Below are positions 42,836 to 54,191 of a stretch of DNA of 64,000 nucleotides, piece by piece (within the stretch, counting starts at the first letter, position 1; the number at the start of each line of letters is the position of its first letter). The notes below the pieces were generated by a model. The model saw only the letters and a list, made by a program, of their open reading frames with translations, ran no database searches and was not told where the DNA came from. A program made the translations under genes and the position numbers. The stretch is taken from assembly GCF_027595985.1 (NCBI RefSeq), contig NC_073304.1:222384223-222448222 (forward strand), given 5' to 3'. This DNA is from Sorex araneus (taxonomy: Eukaryota > Chordata > Mammalia > Eulipotyphla > Soricidae).

Positions 42836-43869
42836 CAAGCCCTCAGACTCAGCACCACCTCTGTGGGAGAAAAGGACCCTGCCCTGCTCTCCTCTGTCCA
42901 CTGAGACAGCCTGGCTGGAATCATAGGCCCTGCCGGTGGGGCTGGCTCAGGGAGGCCTGGCACAGGGCTGGTAGAACCAGGCAACACTCCGTGTCTTAGT
43001 CGCGTGGTCTGTGGCCATCCCCCTCCTAGTCCAAATCCCTCTGTTGATGTCGATGACAAACGAGCCAGTGGCCGAACTGAAGGTGGGGCCTGGCCGGGAC
43101 TTCATGGTTGAGTGTCCTATTGGGAGGGGGAGATCTTGGGCTCCATTCCTCATGCCAAGACAAAACGGTACGAACAAAAGTAGAGGCTATGATGGCAGAA
43201 GCCCAGGAAGGAGGTTTTGGAACCCAGAGAGAGGCTGCCAAGGCTGGCCCCAGAACCACGCCCACTTCACGCAGTCAGAGAGAACAATGTGCTGTGAGTG
43301 AACATGACTGACTCCATCTCGGTCCTCCATCAGACACTCTTACCCCCTCTCCGGCCCCCCCCCCCCCGCTCTGCCTGCTGCTCAGGCTGAAGAGCTGCCC
43401 TCATGCTCTTGGGATTGAAGTTGAAGCAGGGCCGGGTACAGATGGAGGTGGGAGAGAAGCAGCATCCCCGCTCCCAACCTTCCCCTTCTCCCCCATCAAA
43501 ACCTTCCCGGGCTCCTGACAATTCTGTTTCCTGGGAGAAGAACCAGCACAGACCCTCTGCAAGGACTCTTCAGGGACGTCATGCAGACCCCAGAAAGCCA
43601 GATTGTTCGCCCGTGTCATGAGAACAGACCCCCATCCTCCAGGGACCCATTTATTAACCACGGATGCTGGCCTGGACAGACTGGATACAGACAGAGCTCC
43701 TTCTTGCTCTTCCTGCAAGATTCCGGTGATTTGTTGATAGTCAACTGGGTTTTTTAAAGCACAGGAGGTCCTCTTGGTGCCTGCTTTTCCCCCAGCGGGC
43801 ATGATCACTTTTGCCATATGCGGCGCTACACGGTGGGGCTACCTTTTGAGTAGTGATTTGCTTCTTTTG

Positions 43870-45005
43870 CCGGATGCATGAATGTGCCACTGTACAGATG
43901 TGCCAGTTTATTTATCCTGTCACTTGCTAATGGACATCTGGACGGTTTCCTGTGCTGGGTTATTAGAAACAAAGACGCACTGAAAAGTCTGGCACTGGGG
44001 TTGTGGCCAGATGGTTTGATTCTCTTGGATAAATACCTAGGAGTGGAATTGCCGGCTCAGTGGGTAGGTGTGTGTTTAACCTTTTGTTGTTTTTGTTGAT
44101 TGCTTTGGAGCCGTACCGGATGGAATCAGGGGCACATCCTGGCTCAGTGCTTGGGGACCACGCAGGTGCCCAGGATCAAGCCTGAGCTCCCGCATAAAGA
44201 ATCGTGTTGTCTTTATGACATATCTCTCTGACCAATGCATATCTAATATTAATTTTATTTTATTATGTTTGGGGGGGTATTGGGCCACACCTGTCAGTGC
44301 TCAGACTTACTCCTGGCTCTGTGCTCAGAGACCATATGTGGTACTGGGGATCAAACTGGCATGGCTGCATGCACGGCGAGTGACTTAATCCCTGCACTAA
44401 CTCTTTGGTTCCATATTTAATGTTTTATTTTTAAATTAAATTGTTCGTTGTAGGGGCCATACCCAGTGGTACTCAGGCCTTACTCCTGGCTTCTGTACTC
44501 AGGACCAGTGCTGGCAAGGCTCGGGGGACTACTTAGGGTTTTGGGGGTTGAACCTGGATTGGCTGCATGTAAGACAAGTGCCTAACCCACTGTTCTATTA
44601 CTCTTGCCCCATATTTCACTTCTTGAATACGATGAGTTTTCTGACATTATACTCACGAGGTGGTTTGAGAGAGTCTATTGCCCCATTTTCTCACCAACAT
44701 GGGTGTCACCTTAACCCTCTGGAGCATGCATAGTGACACAGGTGTGGGCTTTTAGTTACAGTTTCCTGATGGCAAATGACGTTGGATGAGAATTTTCTCA
44801 GATATTTATTGGTTATCTGTATGTTTTTTTTTTCCTTTTTGGGTCACACTTGGCGATGCTCAGGGGTTATTCCTGGTTTGACTGCACTCAGGAATTACTC
44901 ATCGCAGTGCTCGGGGGACCATATGGAATGCCAGGAATGGAACTCAGGTTGGTAACATGCAAGGCAAATGCCCTACTCACTGCATTATGGCTCTGGTCCT
45001 TATTT

Positions 45006-45077
<72 letters not shown>

Positions 45078-46140
45078 TTTTTGGGTCACACCCGGCGATG
45101 CACAGGGGTTTCTTCTGTATTTGCATTTAGAAATTATCCCTGGTGGTGCTCAGGGGACCATATGGGATGCTGGGAATTGAACCCAGGTCGGCCATGTGCA
45201 AGGCAAACGCCCTACCCGCTGTACTATTGCTCCAACCCCTATATCTTTTATGTTACGTTCTTGTTTATGTCTTCTGCCTTTTTTCTTTTCTTTTCCTTTT
45301 TTGTTTGAGTCGCTTGTGTTTCTTACTGAGTTACAGGAATTCTTACTATACACAGTCTTTTGTCAGACACTCATACACATATACACATATACACATGAAT
45401 ATTTCCTGTCTGTAGTTTGCCTACTCATTTTCTTTTCTCTTTTTCTTTTATCTTTTTTTGGGAAAAGGGTCAGGGCTTACTGAGTTTTGCACTCAGGGAT
45501 CGCTCTCTGTGGAGTTTGGGGGATCATAGGTGGTGCTAGGGGTTGAACCTGGGTCAGCTGTGTGCAAGGCAAGTACCCTACCCCCTGTATTATTTCTCCA
45601 CTCTCCCTTTTCTTGGGTGCTTACTCCTGTTTAATAGTGTGTTCTGATGAACAGAAGTTTTCAGACTTTTTTTTTGTGGGGGGGTCACATCTGGCTATGC
45701 ACATTGGTTACTCCTGGCTCTGCATTCAGGAATCACTCCTGGCAGTGCTGGGGGACCATGTGGGATGCTAGGAATGGAACCAAGGTCGACTGTATGCAAG
45801 GCAAATACCCTACCTGCTATACTATGACACAAGCCCCAGTTTTCAGACTTTTTTGTTTTGTTTTGTTTCGGCTGACTGTGCACAGAGATTATTCCTAAAG
45901 GTGTTCTGGGGACCATCTGCAGTGCCGGGGATCAAACCTGGGTCAGAGCAAATGCTTTACCCCTGCACTATCTCTCCAGTATGGGGCCCATTTATCTTTT
46001 TTGTTTTGTTTTGTTTTGAAAGAAATCGTGTCTTTTATTTCCTTGCTAAGAAATCTTTGCCTCTTCAAAGATTAAGACATTCTCTGGTTTCCTTCCAGGA
46101 GTCTGATCCGTCTAGCTGATGTTCGGGTCTCTGGTTCCTC
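43870..46140 (-). mobile_element. Ancient LINE-1 (ORF2 3' part) in reverse, cut up by SINEs
   Basis: Pieces on the + strand match the well-known reverse complement of mammalian L1 ORF2: 43890-44075 (cacttgctaatggacatctgg, ataaatacctaggagtgg), 44620-44825 (tttcctgatggcaaatga), 45240-45460 (caggaattcttactatacac) and 46015-46130. Eight reverse SINEs interrupt it: about 44090-44240, 44270-44415, 44445-44612, 44828-45002, 45075-45238, 45463-45605, 45668-45838 and 45845-45985. Confidence 0.8.
45006..45074 (+). repeat. (GT)n(AT)n microsatellite
   Basis: About 12 GT units followed by about 21 AT units, between two reverse SINEs. Confidence 0.95.
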
Positions 46141-46749
46141 TTGTGTGGCATTCTGCATGTGGTGTGAGGCAGGGATGGGGGTCCCCCTCTCTCCTACTCA
46201 CGGTTAGTTAACGGTCCCAGCAACCTTGGTTGTTACCCTTGTCAAAAATCATCTTTCTCAGAGATCCCTTGGCCTCTGTCTCACACTCAGACCTTCAGGT
46301 CAAACTGGGTCTCACACCTTCTTTCTTCAAGACCAGTAGGTTCCTGGGACCAGCATCGCCGCGCCCTGGGGACCTGTTAAAGGCTGCTCCAGCCCTCTCC
46401 CCAAGCCCCACCGTGACTCACAGGAGCGTTCCATTTTGAAAGGCACCGGTGCAGACCATTTTTGAGGAAGATGGGAAATGTCATCATGACATGCTGGGCC
46501 ACCGACAGCCTCCTCCAGGCCTGGCAGCTCCGGGGGTGGGCTGTGTGGATGTAGGGGAGGGGGGAATTTCCTCTCCTCCGCTTGGCTGCGTTGCAAGGCA
46601 GTCCCAGACTCACCCTGGGGTCCCCTTGCGGGTCTGCGCTGGGTGTTCTTCGGGCTGGAGGAGACAGGGACTCATGCAACGGTGCATCCCTCACCCCCTG
46701 ATAGCCTGGGTCCCCTACTCACCCCTCCGCCTCTCCAGCCTTCTCCTCG
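46141..46749. other. Unique sequence upstream of the MPP3 CpG island
   Basis: No repeat, exon or other feature recognised. Confidence 0.4.
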
Positions 46750-47860
46750 CACCCCGAACATCAGTTTCCCTCAATTACAAAGCCCAGGGGATTACGATTA
46801 CGCTGCCTAGCGCGGCGGCTGGCTCGAAGCAGATCCGAGGAGTCCCGGGGGTGGGCGGGCGGGGGGAGCCGGGGCAGCACAATAAAAGTCAGCGGGGGGA
46901 TGCGCTCTGCCTGGTCGGCGCGCGGCTTCTGGGGGCGGGGGCGGCCCCTCCTCCCCCGAGCAGCCCCACCCGCAGTGCCAGCCGGACCGAGCCGCGCGCC
47001 GCCTCCCCAGCCCGCTCCTCCCGCGGGGCAGCGCGCGCCGATCCATCATCTTTCCCTGCACGTTGCATTGTTATCCCCGGCATCCCGACGTCACACGGGT
47101 CCCTGGCCCCGACCTGGAGTGGGAGGGTGGGTGGGTGAGGGCTGGGGGAGGGTCCCCTGCAATCTGGGGTCTCTGCTCTGCACGTCCCGGAGCCCCCCAG
47201 CCCGGAGCACAGTGCCGTGCACTTGCAAGGACGCTCGGAGCCGCCGTCGGCAGAATGCAATGAAGCGCGGGGTTGGCGGCCGCCCCTGCACGCGCCGGGG
47301 TGGTACGCGCGGGCGGGGGCGGCGGCGGCGGCGGCGGGGGGACTCCGGCGGGCGCGCGGCGAGGAGGGGGTGCGGGAGCCGAGCGGGGCCGCCGCGGCGC
47401 CGCAGGGAGGGGCCGGGGGCGGAGCCGGCGCGGCCGAGCTCGGGCACCCGCGCGGCGGCCGCTCGCCTGGGCCCGGGGACCCGCGGGCCCGGCGCGCGCA
47501 GGTAACGGACAAGGGAGCGGGGCGGGCGAGGGGAGGGCCGAGCGCCGCCGCTCCCCGAGGGGCGCCCCGCGAGCCCCCAGCCTGGGGAGGGGCCGCGCAG
47601 TCTCCGCCCCGCGCTCCTCCTGCCGGGCCCCCGCATGCTCTCGGCTCCGTTCTCGGCACCCAGCGAGCCGGGCCCCGAGCGCAACCCCCAGCCCCCCTGC
47701 CCAGCCGTCCTTCGGGGTGGTCCCACAGGTCCTTCCCGAGGCGAGCTGGAAGCCGGGCTAGGCCGCCCGGGGTGCAGGGGGCGGTGGGGGCACCTCGGGG
47801 AGGTGCGGGTGAGTCCGGCGGGGGCGCGACGGGGGGCCCGAGGGCGGGGCTGGTGCTGGG
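46750..47860 (+). promoter_or_regulatory. MPP3: CpG island and presumed MPP3 promoter / first exon
   Basis: Very GC- and CpG-rich, unlike flanking sequence. A TATA-like AATAAAAG lies at 46881-46888. A CGACGTCA CRE-like site sits at about 47087, and a short (GGC)n run at 47318-47337. Possible first-exon donors are GCAG|GTAACG at 47501 and GCGG|GTGAGT near 47808. I cannot fix the transcription start or the untranslated exons. The long ORFs here on both strands reflect lack of stops at high GC. Confidence 0.65.
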
Positions 47861-48522
47861 GCTTCGAGGTGTCACTCCGGCTCCATGTTTGCGGAGGAAT
47901 GAATCATTGCTTTCCTTGACGCCCCCCCACCCCAGGGACTTTTTGAGGTCCACGTGCAGAAAGCACGTTGGGGGGAGACCCCGACATAGGGATACCCCCC
48001 AGTAGAAACCCCACTCTCGCTTCTCCACTGCTTCTCTGTGTACTCTTTGGGGGTCCCTTCTGGTTGGGGTTGGGGGGTGAGGGGAAAGAGAGGCCCTGTA
48101 AGCCCCCCAGGCACTTTTTGGGGGGCGTGACGCGCTAAAGCACCGTGCAGGAGGTATTGGGAGGAGGGCCTGCTGCCTCTTTTGGGGGTGGGGGCTTCAC
48201 TCCGAACCCCTCCAAGACCGGTGAACTCTGACTGCGCAGCTGAACTCTTTTCTTTCCTCGGCAGTGCATGGGAATATCAGCGCCCACGCAGATTAGGACA
48301 AGCGGGTGTGGAATAACCCTGCACGGAGCCTGGCATTAGGGCATGGGACTGGCGGGTGGGGGGGGGGGACACACTCAGCAAATCTTAGTTTTCTTTCCAT
48401 CTTTGGGAAACACTGAGTAAGTTAGGAGCAGCCCGGCCCTGCCCCCAAACTGGTCCCTCACTGTCTGTGCCCCACACTTCTCCCAGCATCCGCAGGCAGA
48501 GTTGGGGAGCTGGCCAGCAGAC
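47861..48522 (+). other. MPP3 5' intron and untranslated exon region
   Basis: Candidate acceptors are tttcctcggcag (ends about 48264), cttctcccag (about 48486) and catccgcag (about 48495). The coding exon's own 5' border is probably one of the last two. Confidence 0.45.
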
Positions 48523-50698
48523 ATGCCGGTGCTGTCCGAGGACTCTGGTGAGTGCCCCCCAGCTTTTCCCCTTCCCCAGCTCCCCGAGATTCTCGGTCCC
48601 TGGCTGGAGAAAGAGCCAGCTGCGTCCCAGGCTCCAGGACTGTGGGAGCCTGTGTGCGTGCGTTCGTGTGTGTGTGTGTGTGTGCGTGCGTTCGTGTGTG
48701 TGTGTGTGTGTGTGTATGTGTGTATGTGTGTCCTGATGGAAGGCTGATGTGACCTTTGGGGTTCCACTGGGGTAGAAAGTGCCCCTTGCACAGTCTCTGT
48801 GTGTCCCTCTGACCTCAGGATTGCATGAAACTCTGGCGTTGCTGACGTCTCAGCTGAGCCCCGACTCCAACCATAAGGAAGAGATGGGCTTCCTGAGGGA
48901 CGTGTTCAGTGAGAAGAGTCTCAGTTACCTGATGAAGGTATGACGATCCCTCTTCGCGTTCCCTGGGGCACGTGTCTCCTGGGAGGCTTCTGAGCTGCTG
49001 GTGGGGAAGTGGCCGATGGTGGTCATCCTGGCCGTCCCCTGCCCCAACGGCCCTGTCTGTCCTCCGCGCTGCCCTGCCCGGGCTGCAGCTCCCAGGACCC
49101 TGGGATGTGGGTCAGGCTGTGCGGTGTCCAGGGGGAGCCTCGGTGCTGGCTCGGCTAACCCCAGCCTGGCATGGTCTGTCTCTGCAGATTCACGAGAAGC
49201 TTCGCTATTACGAGCGGCAGAGTCCCACTCCAGTTCTGCACAGCGCCGCGGCCCTCGCTGAGGACGTAAGCCCCAGATTTTCCTTCCTGCGTCAGTCGCC
49301 GTCCCTGTCCCCGAGGCCACCCCTGGGGGGGGGTGGCGCACAGGGAAGAGGTGCTTTTTGTCATTTCGTGTTGGTGCCACACCAGTAGAGTCCTGGCCTG
49401 GGCAGAATGTGCCTGTCACTTGGCCGCCTCCGCTCCTGGGCCTTCTACCAGGCAGGGGCCCATGAGGCGAGAAGCGGTGGCTCGGTGACAGCCACCGACT
49501 GTGTGTTCCTAAGCGCGTCTGTGTCCCCAGCTGTGCTGACACTATTTGCGCCCACCGCGGTTCCCGTACCAGAGGGGCGGCCCGATGCAGGGACCAGGCG
49601 AGCGTGAGGCGTCTGTGCTTTGGGGAGGCCCCGTGTGACGTCCCGGGCAGGCAGTGGCTGGACAGAGCCCTTTCATTTGCATTGAGGTGCCACGACTTCT
49701 GGTAATGCCCAGGGCCGTCTCACGAACACAGCACCCCAGGGTCTCATTGGTGAATGCTTCCGAATGTCTCATGCCCAAGTCGTTTGGGTGGCATGTTCAA
49801 AAAGGTTTTCCTGGTTGGTCACCATGAACCCTGATTTGAGCTCCAGAGGCAGCATGGTGAGACAGGGGATGGACCAGCTGGGTGCAGACCAGCCCTGGTG
49901 CAGAGCCCCCGGCCCCTGGCCTCTCCACAGTGTAGGTAGGGCCATGGCAGGTGACGTGCTCAGCCTCTGCGACCACAGCAAGTCACTGAACCTTTCTGAA
50001 CCCAGTTTTCTCCTCTGTGAAGTAGCTGGTGGCGAGGCCCCAGATAGGAGGGCTGGGTGAACTCAAAGGCAGGGGGGGCCGGGTCCTGCGGGGGTGCTGA
50101 GCCCAGGCTGGTGTCAGGACGGGTTCTCTGGGAGGCTGCAGCATCTTTTTTTTTTCTTTTTGGGTCACACCCGGCGATGCACAGGGGTCACTCCTGGCTC
50201 ATGCACTCAGGAATCACCCCTGGCGGTGCTCAGGGGACCATATGGGATGCTGGGATTTGAACCCGGGTCGGCCGCGTGCAAGGCAAACGCCCTACCCGCT
50301 GTGCTATCGCTCCAGCCCCTGCAGCATCTTTTTTTCCTTCAGGTGATGGAGGAGCTGCAGGCCACCTCTGTGCGCGGGGATGAGCGGGAGCTGCTCCAGC
50401 TGCTGTCCACCCCCCACCTCAGGGTAGTCACGACGCCGTCCCTGCCCGCCCACATCACCCGGCATGGGGAGGGGGTGTGTTTCCCTGGCAGTCTCCCAGC
50501 CCTCCCCGCAGCCTGGCCAGCTCCCAGCTCGGGGCCAGCCCTTCTCTGCCTTCCCCGCAGGCCATGCTCATGGTGCACGACACTGTGGCCCAGAAGAATT
50601 TCGACCCTGTTCTCCCGCCCCTGCCTGATAACATCGAGGAAGACTTCGAGGAAGAGTCTGTGAAGATCGTCCGCCTAGTGAAGAACAAGGAACCCCTG
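48523..50698 (+). CDS. MPP3: MPP3 N-terminus and L27 domain exons
   Basis: Five exons (48523-48547, 48819-48937, 49188-49265, 50343-50423, 50561-50698). They encode [60 protein letters not shown] and then an acidic linker ([19 protein letters not shown]). The two helical L27 units pair with partners such as LIN7 in this family. A SINE lies in the 3' end of the intron before 50343. Confidence 0.92.
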
Positions 50699-53600
50699 GT
50701 ATGTGGCCCAGGAAACCGGGAAGGGATCCCCTTCAGTGCGTGATGGCAGCTTGGTCGAGGCTGCTGCCTTTGGGTGCAGGGCGCCCCTTTCTCTGGCGAG
50801 GTCTAGCCCCCAGCTCCTGGGGCCATTGCAGTGAGCAGCCTGGGCAACTGTGCAGGGCAGCCCTGCTCATCCTGCTCTGAGTCCCAGGTTGGCAGAGCAC
50901 GGTGCAAAGGTCACCCCAGCCTGCTGCCCTTTTTCTATGCCTTCCCCTCAAGCACGGCGGTGCCTCTTCATTGGCTTCGTCTGTCCCTTTCCCTGGTGAG
51001 CACAGCGTTTTGGTAGTTACCATGGAAACTGTGTGGTCTGCAAGGCTTGGAATTTAGCTTGGCGGGCCCTTTGCAGAAAAAGGTTACCAGCCGCTAGAAC
51101 CGGAGGGATGGCTCAGGTAGTAGACGCTTTGCACGTGTGAGGCCCTGAGTTTGACTTCTGGAGCTGCACGGCACCCTGAGCACTGTGAGGTGAGCCCCGG
51201 TGACCCCCAGAACCCACTGCTGGGCTTGAGAACTGACGTGTACGGCTCCGACCAAGAGGAAAGTTTGCTGGTTCCTGCTGAGAATGCCGAGGTGGCTCAG
51301 GGTGGGCATCCCGTGCCTCCCTCCAAGGGCTGGAGAGGGCTGGCGCTTCGGTCTTGGCGCAAGGTTGGCTGTGGGAAGAGGAAGGCGAGGGCCTGGGCAC
51401 AGCTGCCCATCTTTATTTCCAGCCTTCAGCTGCCCTCAGAGGAAGCAGTTCTCAAACGGATGAGGAGCTTGCCTCTGCCTCCGTTTCCTCCCCTGTCAGA
51501 CAGGGTGCAATAGTCCAGAGAGGAAGGCACTTGCCTTGCACACGGCTGACCTGGGCTCGATCTCCGACATCCCATAGGGTCCCTGAGCACTGCCAGGAGT
51601 AATTCCTGAGTGCAGAGCCAGGAATAACCCCTGAGCATCACCGAGTGAGGCTCAAAAGCAAGATCAAGCAACTCCGTCCCCCCAATAAAAGGGTGCTCAG
51701 CTGTCTATCGTGCAGGCACCCCACTGGTGGGGTGTAGGCAGTCACGGTGATGGGGGGATGAGGGCAGAAGCCTTGCAGTCTGTGTGCAGAGATTTCCAGG
51801 ATCCAGGAGTTAAAAGACTGAGGCGTCCAAAGCCACAGACTGGGCAGTGCCAGACCCTGGAAGGGGGTTAAAACCACACCTGAGGGGCCTGAGTGATAGT
51901 ACAGCGGGGAGGGCATTTGCCTTGTATGTGGCTGACCCAGGTTCGAATCCGCGGCATCCCGTATGGTCCCCTGAGCACTGCCAGGAGTGATTCCTGAGCA
52001 CAGAGCCAGAAGTCACCCCTGAGCATTGCTGGGTGTGACCCCCCCCAAAACCAACCGACCAAACAAAAACCCCAGTGCCAAGCAGCAGGGGAGAGAGGAC
52101 TCAGAAGGCAGGAGCACCCACTGTGCACGGGGAGACGTGGTTTGAGACCTGGCATTGCACGGTGCTCTTGAGCACTGCAAGGAGTGATCCCTAAGCTCTG
52201 CTGAGTGGGTCCCCCTTAAAAATAAATAAATAAATAAAACCCAGGGCCAGAGCAGTAGTCCAGCGGGAAGGGTGCTTTCCTTGCACATGGCTGACCTGGG
52301 TTTGATCCCTGGCATCCCATATGGTCCTCTGAGCCCCGCCAGGAGTTGAGCATTGCCAGGCGTGACCCCCCAAAAGCCCCAAAAGACAAAACAAAAAACC
52401 AAACCCACACCCAAGGCCATCTGGGCAAAGTGTCTGCAGAGTGAGACGAACCCACCTCCTCCCCAACCTCTCCACCCCCCTGCACCCTCCCATCTTTTGG
52501 TCACCATGTGAAGACAGAGCAAGACTGAGCAAAGGAAGACACGCTGTCATTGAGAGGAACTGGGAGGGAGGGCAGGGCCTGTGCCCAGGGCCCCAGCCAG
52601 GAGAGAGGAAGGAAGACTGAGGGGGTGGCATTTGGCGGGTACAGTGACAGGGGTGAGGCGCCGGGGGGCAGGCAGCTGCTGCTTTCAGAATTCAGTTCCT
52701 CCAGTTTGCTCGGAAGGAGGGAGCGAGACAGGCGGCTGCCCGAGGGGGTGCCGGCTCTCGGCGATGGGAGGGACAAGCTCATATTTTTAGGATCTGGGAA
52801 GGAGGTGACATTGAGAATCCAGGAGAGGGCGGGAGCAGGATCGGGCTGGAGGAGAGGCGCCCCCTTCTCTGCGCTGTGGGCCAGGAGCGGGGACAGAGCT
52901 CCTGCCAAGGGGGAAGGTCTGGGAGCGAGACCAGTGAGAAGGGGACCGTGCATTCAAACTGGGGACTAAACCAGGTGCCAGTGTGTGATGGCCATCAGCA
53001 GTGAATGGGTTATGTTTACTGAGCACTTACTGTGCTTCACCTGGTGTAACCCAGCCTGGCCTTGAATTTCCCCGCTCTAGAAGAGACGTGGCTCAGTCAG
53101 TTTGGCCCAGAGGATTCAAACCCAGGCCCTGCCATCCTCAGCGCTGGGCTCTCAGCCTGCCACAGCCCCCTGGCGGGGTCCCTGGAATCCGGGGTTCATC
53201 ACTGCCTTGCTCATCTGGATGTCATATGCCCTGTGCTTCCCGGGCCAAGTTCTGGTCTCGAAACTCTGGTGGGGATTGGGGGCAGCCTTGGTTCCCTTGG
53301 CAACCGTGCTAGGCCTGGTCACCTGGTGGCTGGTTCCAGGCGGGTTGAGATGTGCTGGGAGACTCTCCTTCAGTGCCTTTGCGAGCGGCAGGGCTTGATG
53401 GACAGAGCTGTCCACTCGGCCTCCCCCAGAGCTCCCCAGCTTCCGGGGAGGGTGACCCTGAGGCGGCTTGTCCTCTCTCCGCTCCAGGCCCTCATCTCGA
53501 GTGAGAGATGGTCTCTCAGCACACATTGTGTTTTGTAAACTGTGAAGTGCCTGCAGATGCCCAGGGTTTTTTGTTTTGTGTTTCTGCTTGTTTATCTTTT

Positions 53601-54127
53601 TGTGTGATGTGACCTCAGCCTTTGGAAAGGTCCCGTTAATCCATTGATCTCTCTAGGGTGGCAGAGAGGAGGGCCAAGAAGGGGGACCTGATGGGGCTCA
53701 AGAACTTGCCTTGGGGGGCTGGAGCGATAGCACAGTGGGTAGGGTGTTTGCCTTGCACGCAGCCGACCTGGGTTCAATTCCCAGCATCCCATATGGTCCC
53801 CTTAGCACTGACAGGAGTAATTCCTGAGTGCAGAGCCAGGAGTAACCCCTGTGCATCACCAGGTATGACCCAAAAAGAAAAAAAAAAGAACTTGCCTTGG
53901 GCTGGAGTGATAGCACAGCGGGTAGGGCATCTGCCTTGCATGCAGAGAACCCGGGTTTGATTCCCAGCATCCCATATGGTCCCCCGTGCACCACCAGGAG
54001 TACTTCCTGAGTGCAGAGCCAGGAGAAACCCCTTTGCATTGTCAGGTGTGTCCCAAAAAGCAAAAAAGAAAGAAAGAAAGAAAGGAAGAAAGAAAAAGAA
54101 AGAAGGAAAGAAAGAAAGAAAGAAGGA

Positions 54128-54191
<64 letters not shown>

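Larger units (their letters stand above)
39640..43869. other. CD300LG to MPP3 intergenic region, CD300LG side
   Basis: SINEs at about 39800-39975(-), 39985-40172(+), 40505-40695(-), 40987-41152(+), 42585-42835(+ type B). (GAAA)n at 40892-40985 and 41153-41310 flank the 40987 SINE. 41320-42000 is AT-rich without recognisable features; 42840-43860 shows nothing I can name. Confidence 0.55.

Noticed and set aside
47217-48005. 262-codon forward open frame in the CpG island
   Set aside because: Same cause; Ala/Gly/Pro/Arg-rich, no recognisable domain and no agreement with MPP3 exon structure.
46889-48028. 379-codon reverse open frame across the CpG island
   Set aside because: High GC removes stop codons on both strands; no domain, and it overlaps other equally long frames and the MPP3 promoter.
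48375-48791. His/Thr-rich reverse frame
   Set aside because: Antisense of a (GT)n microsatellite.
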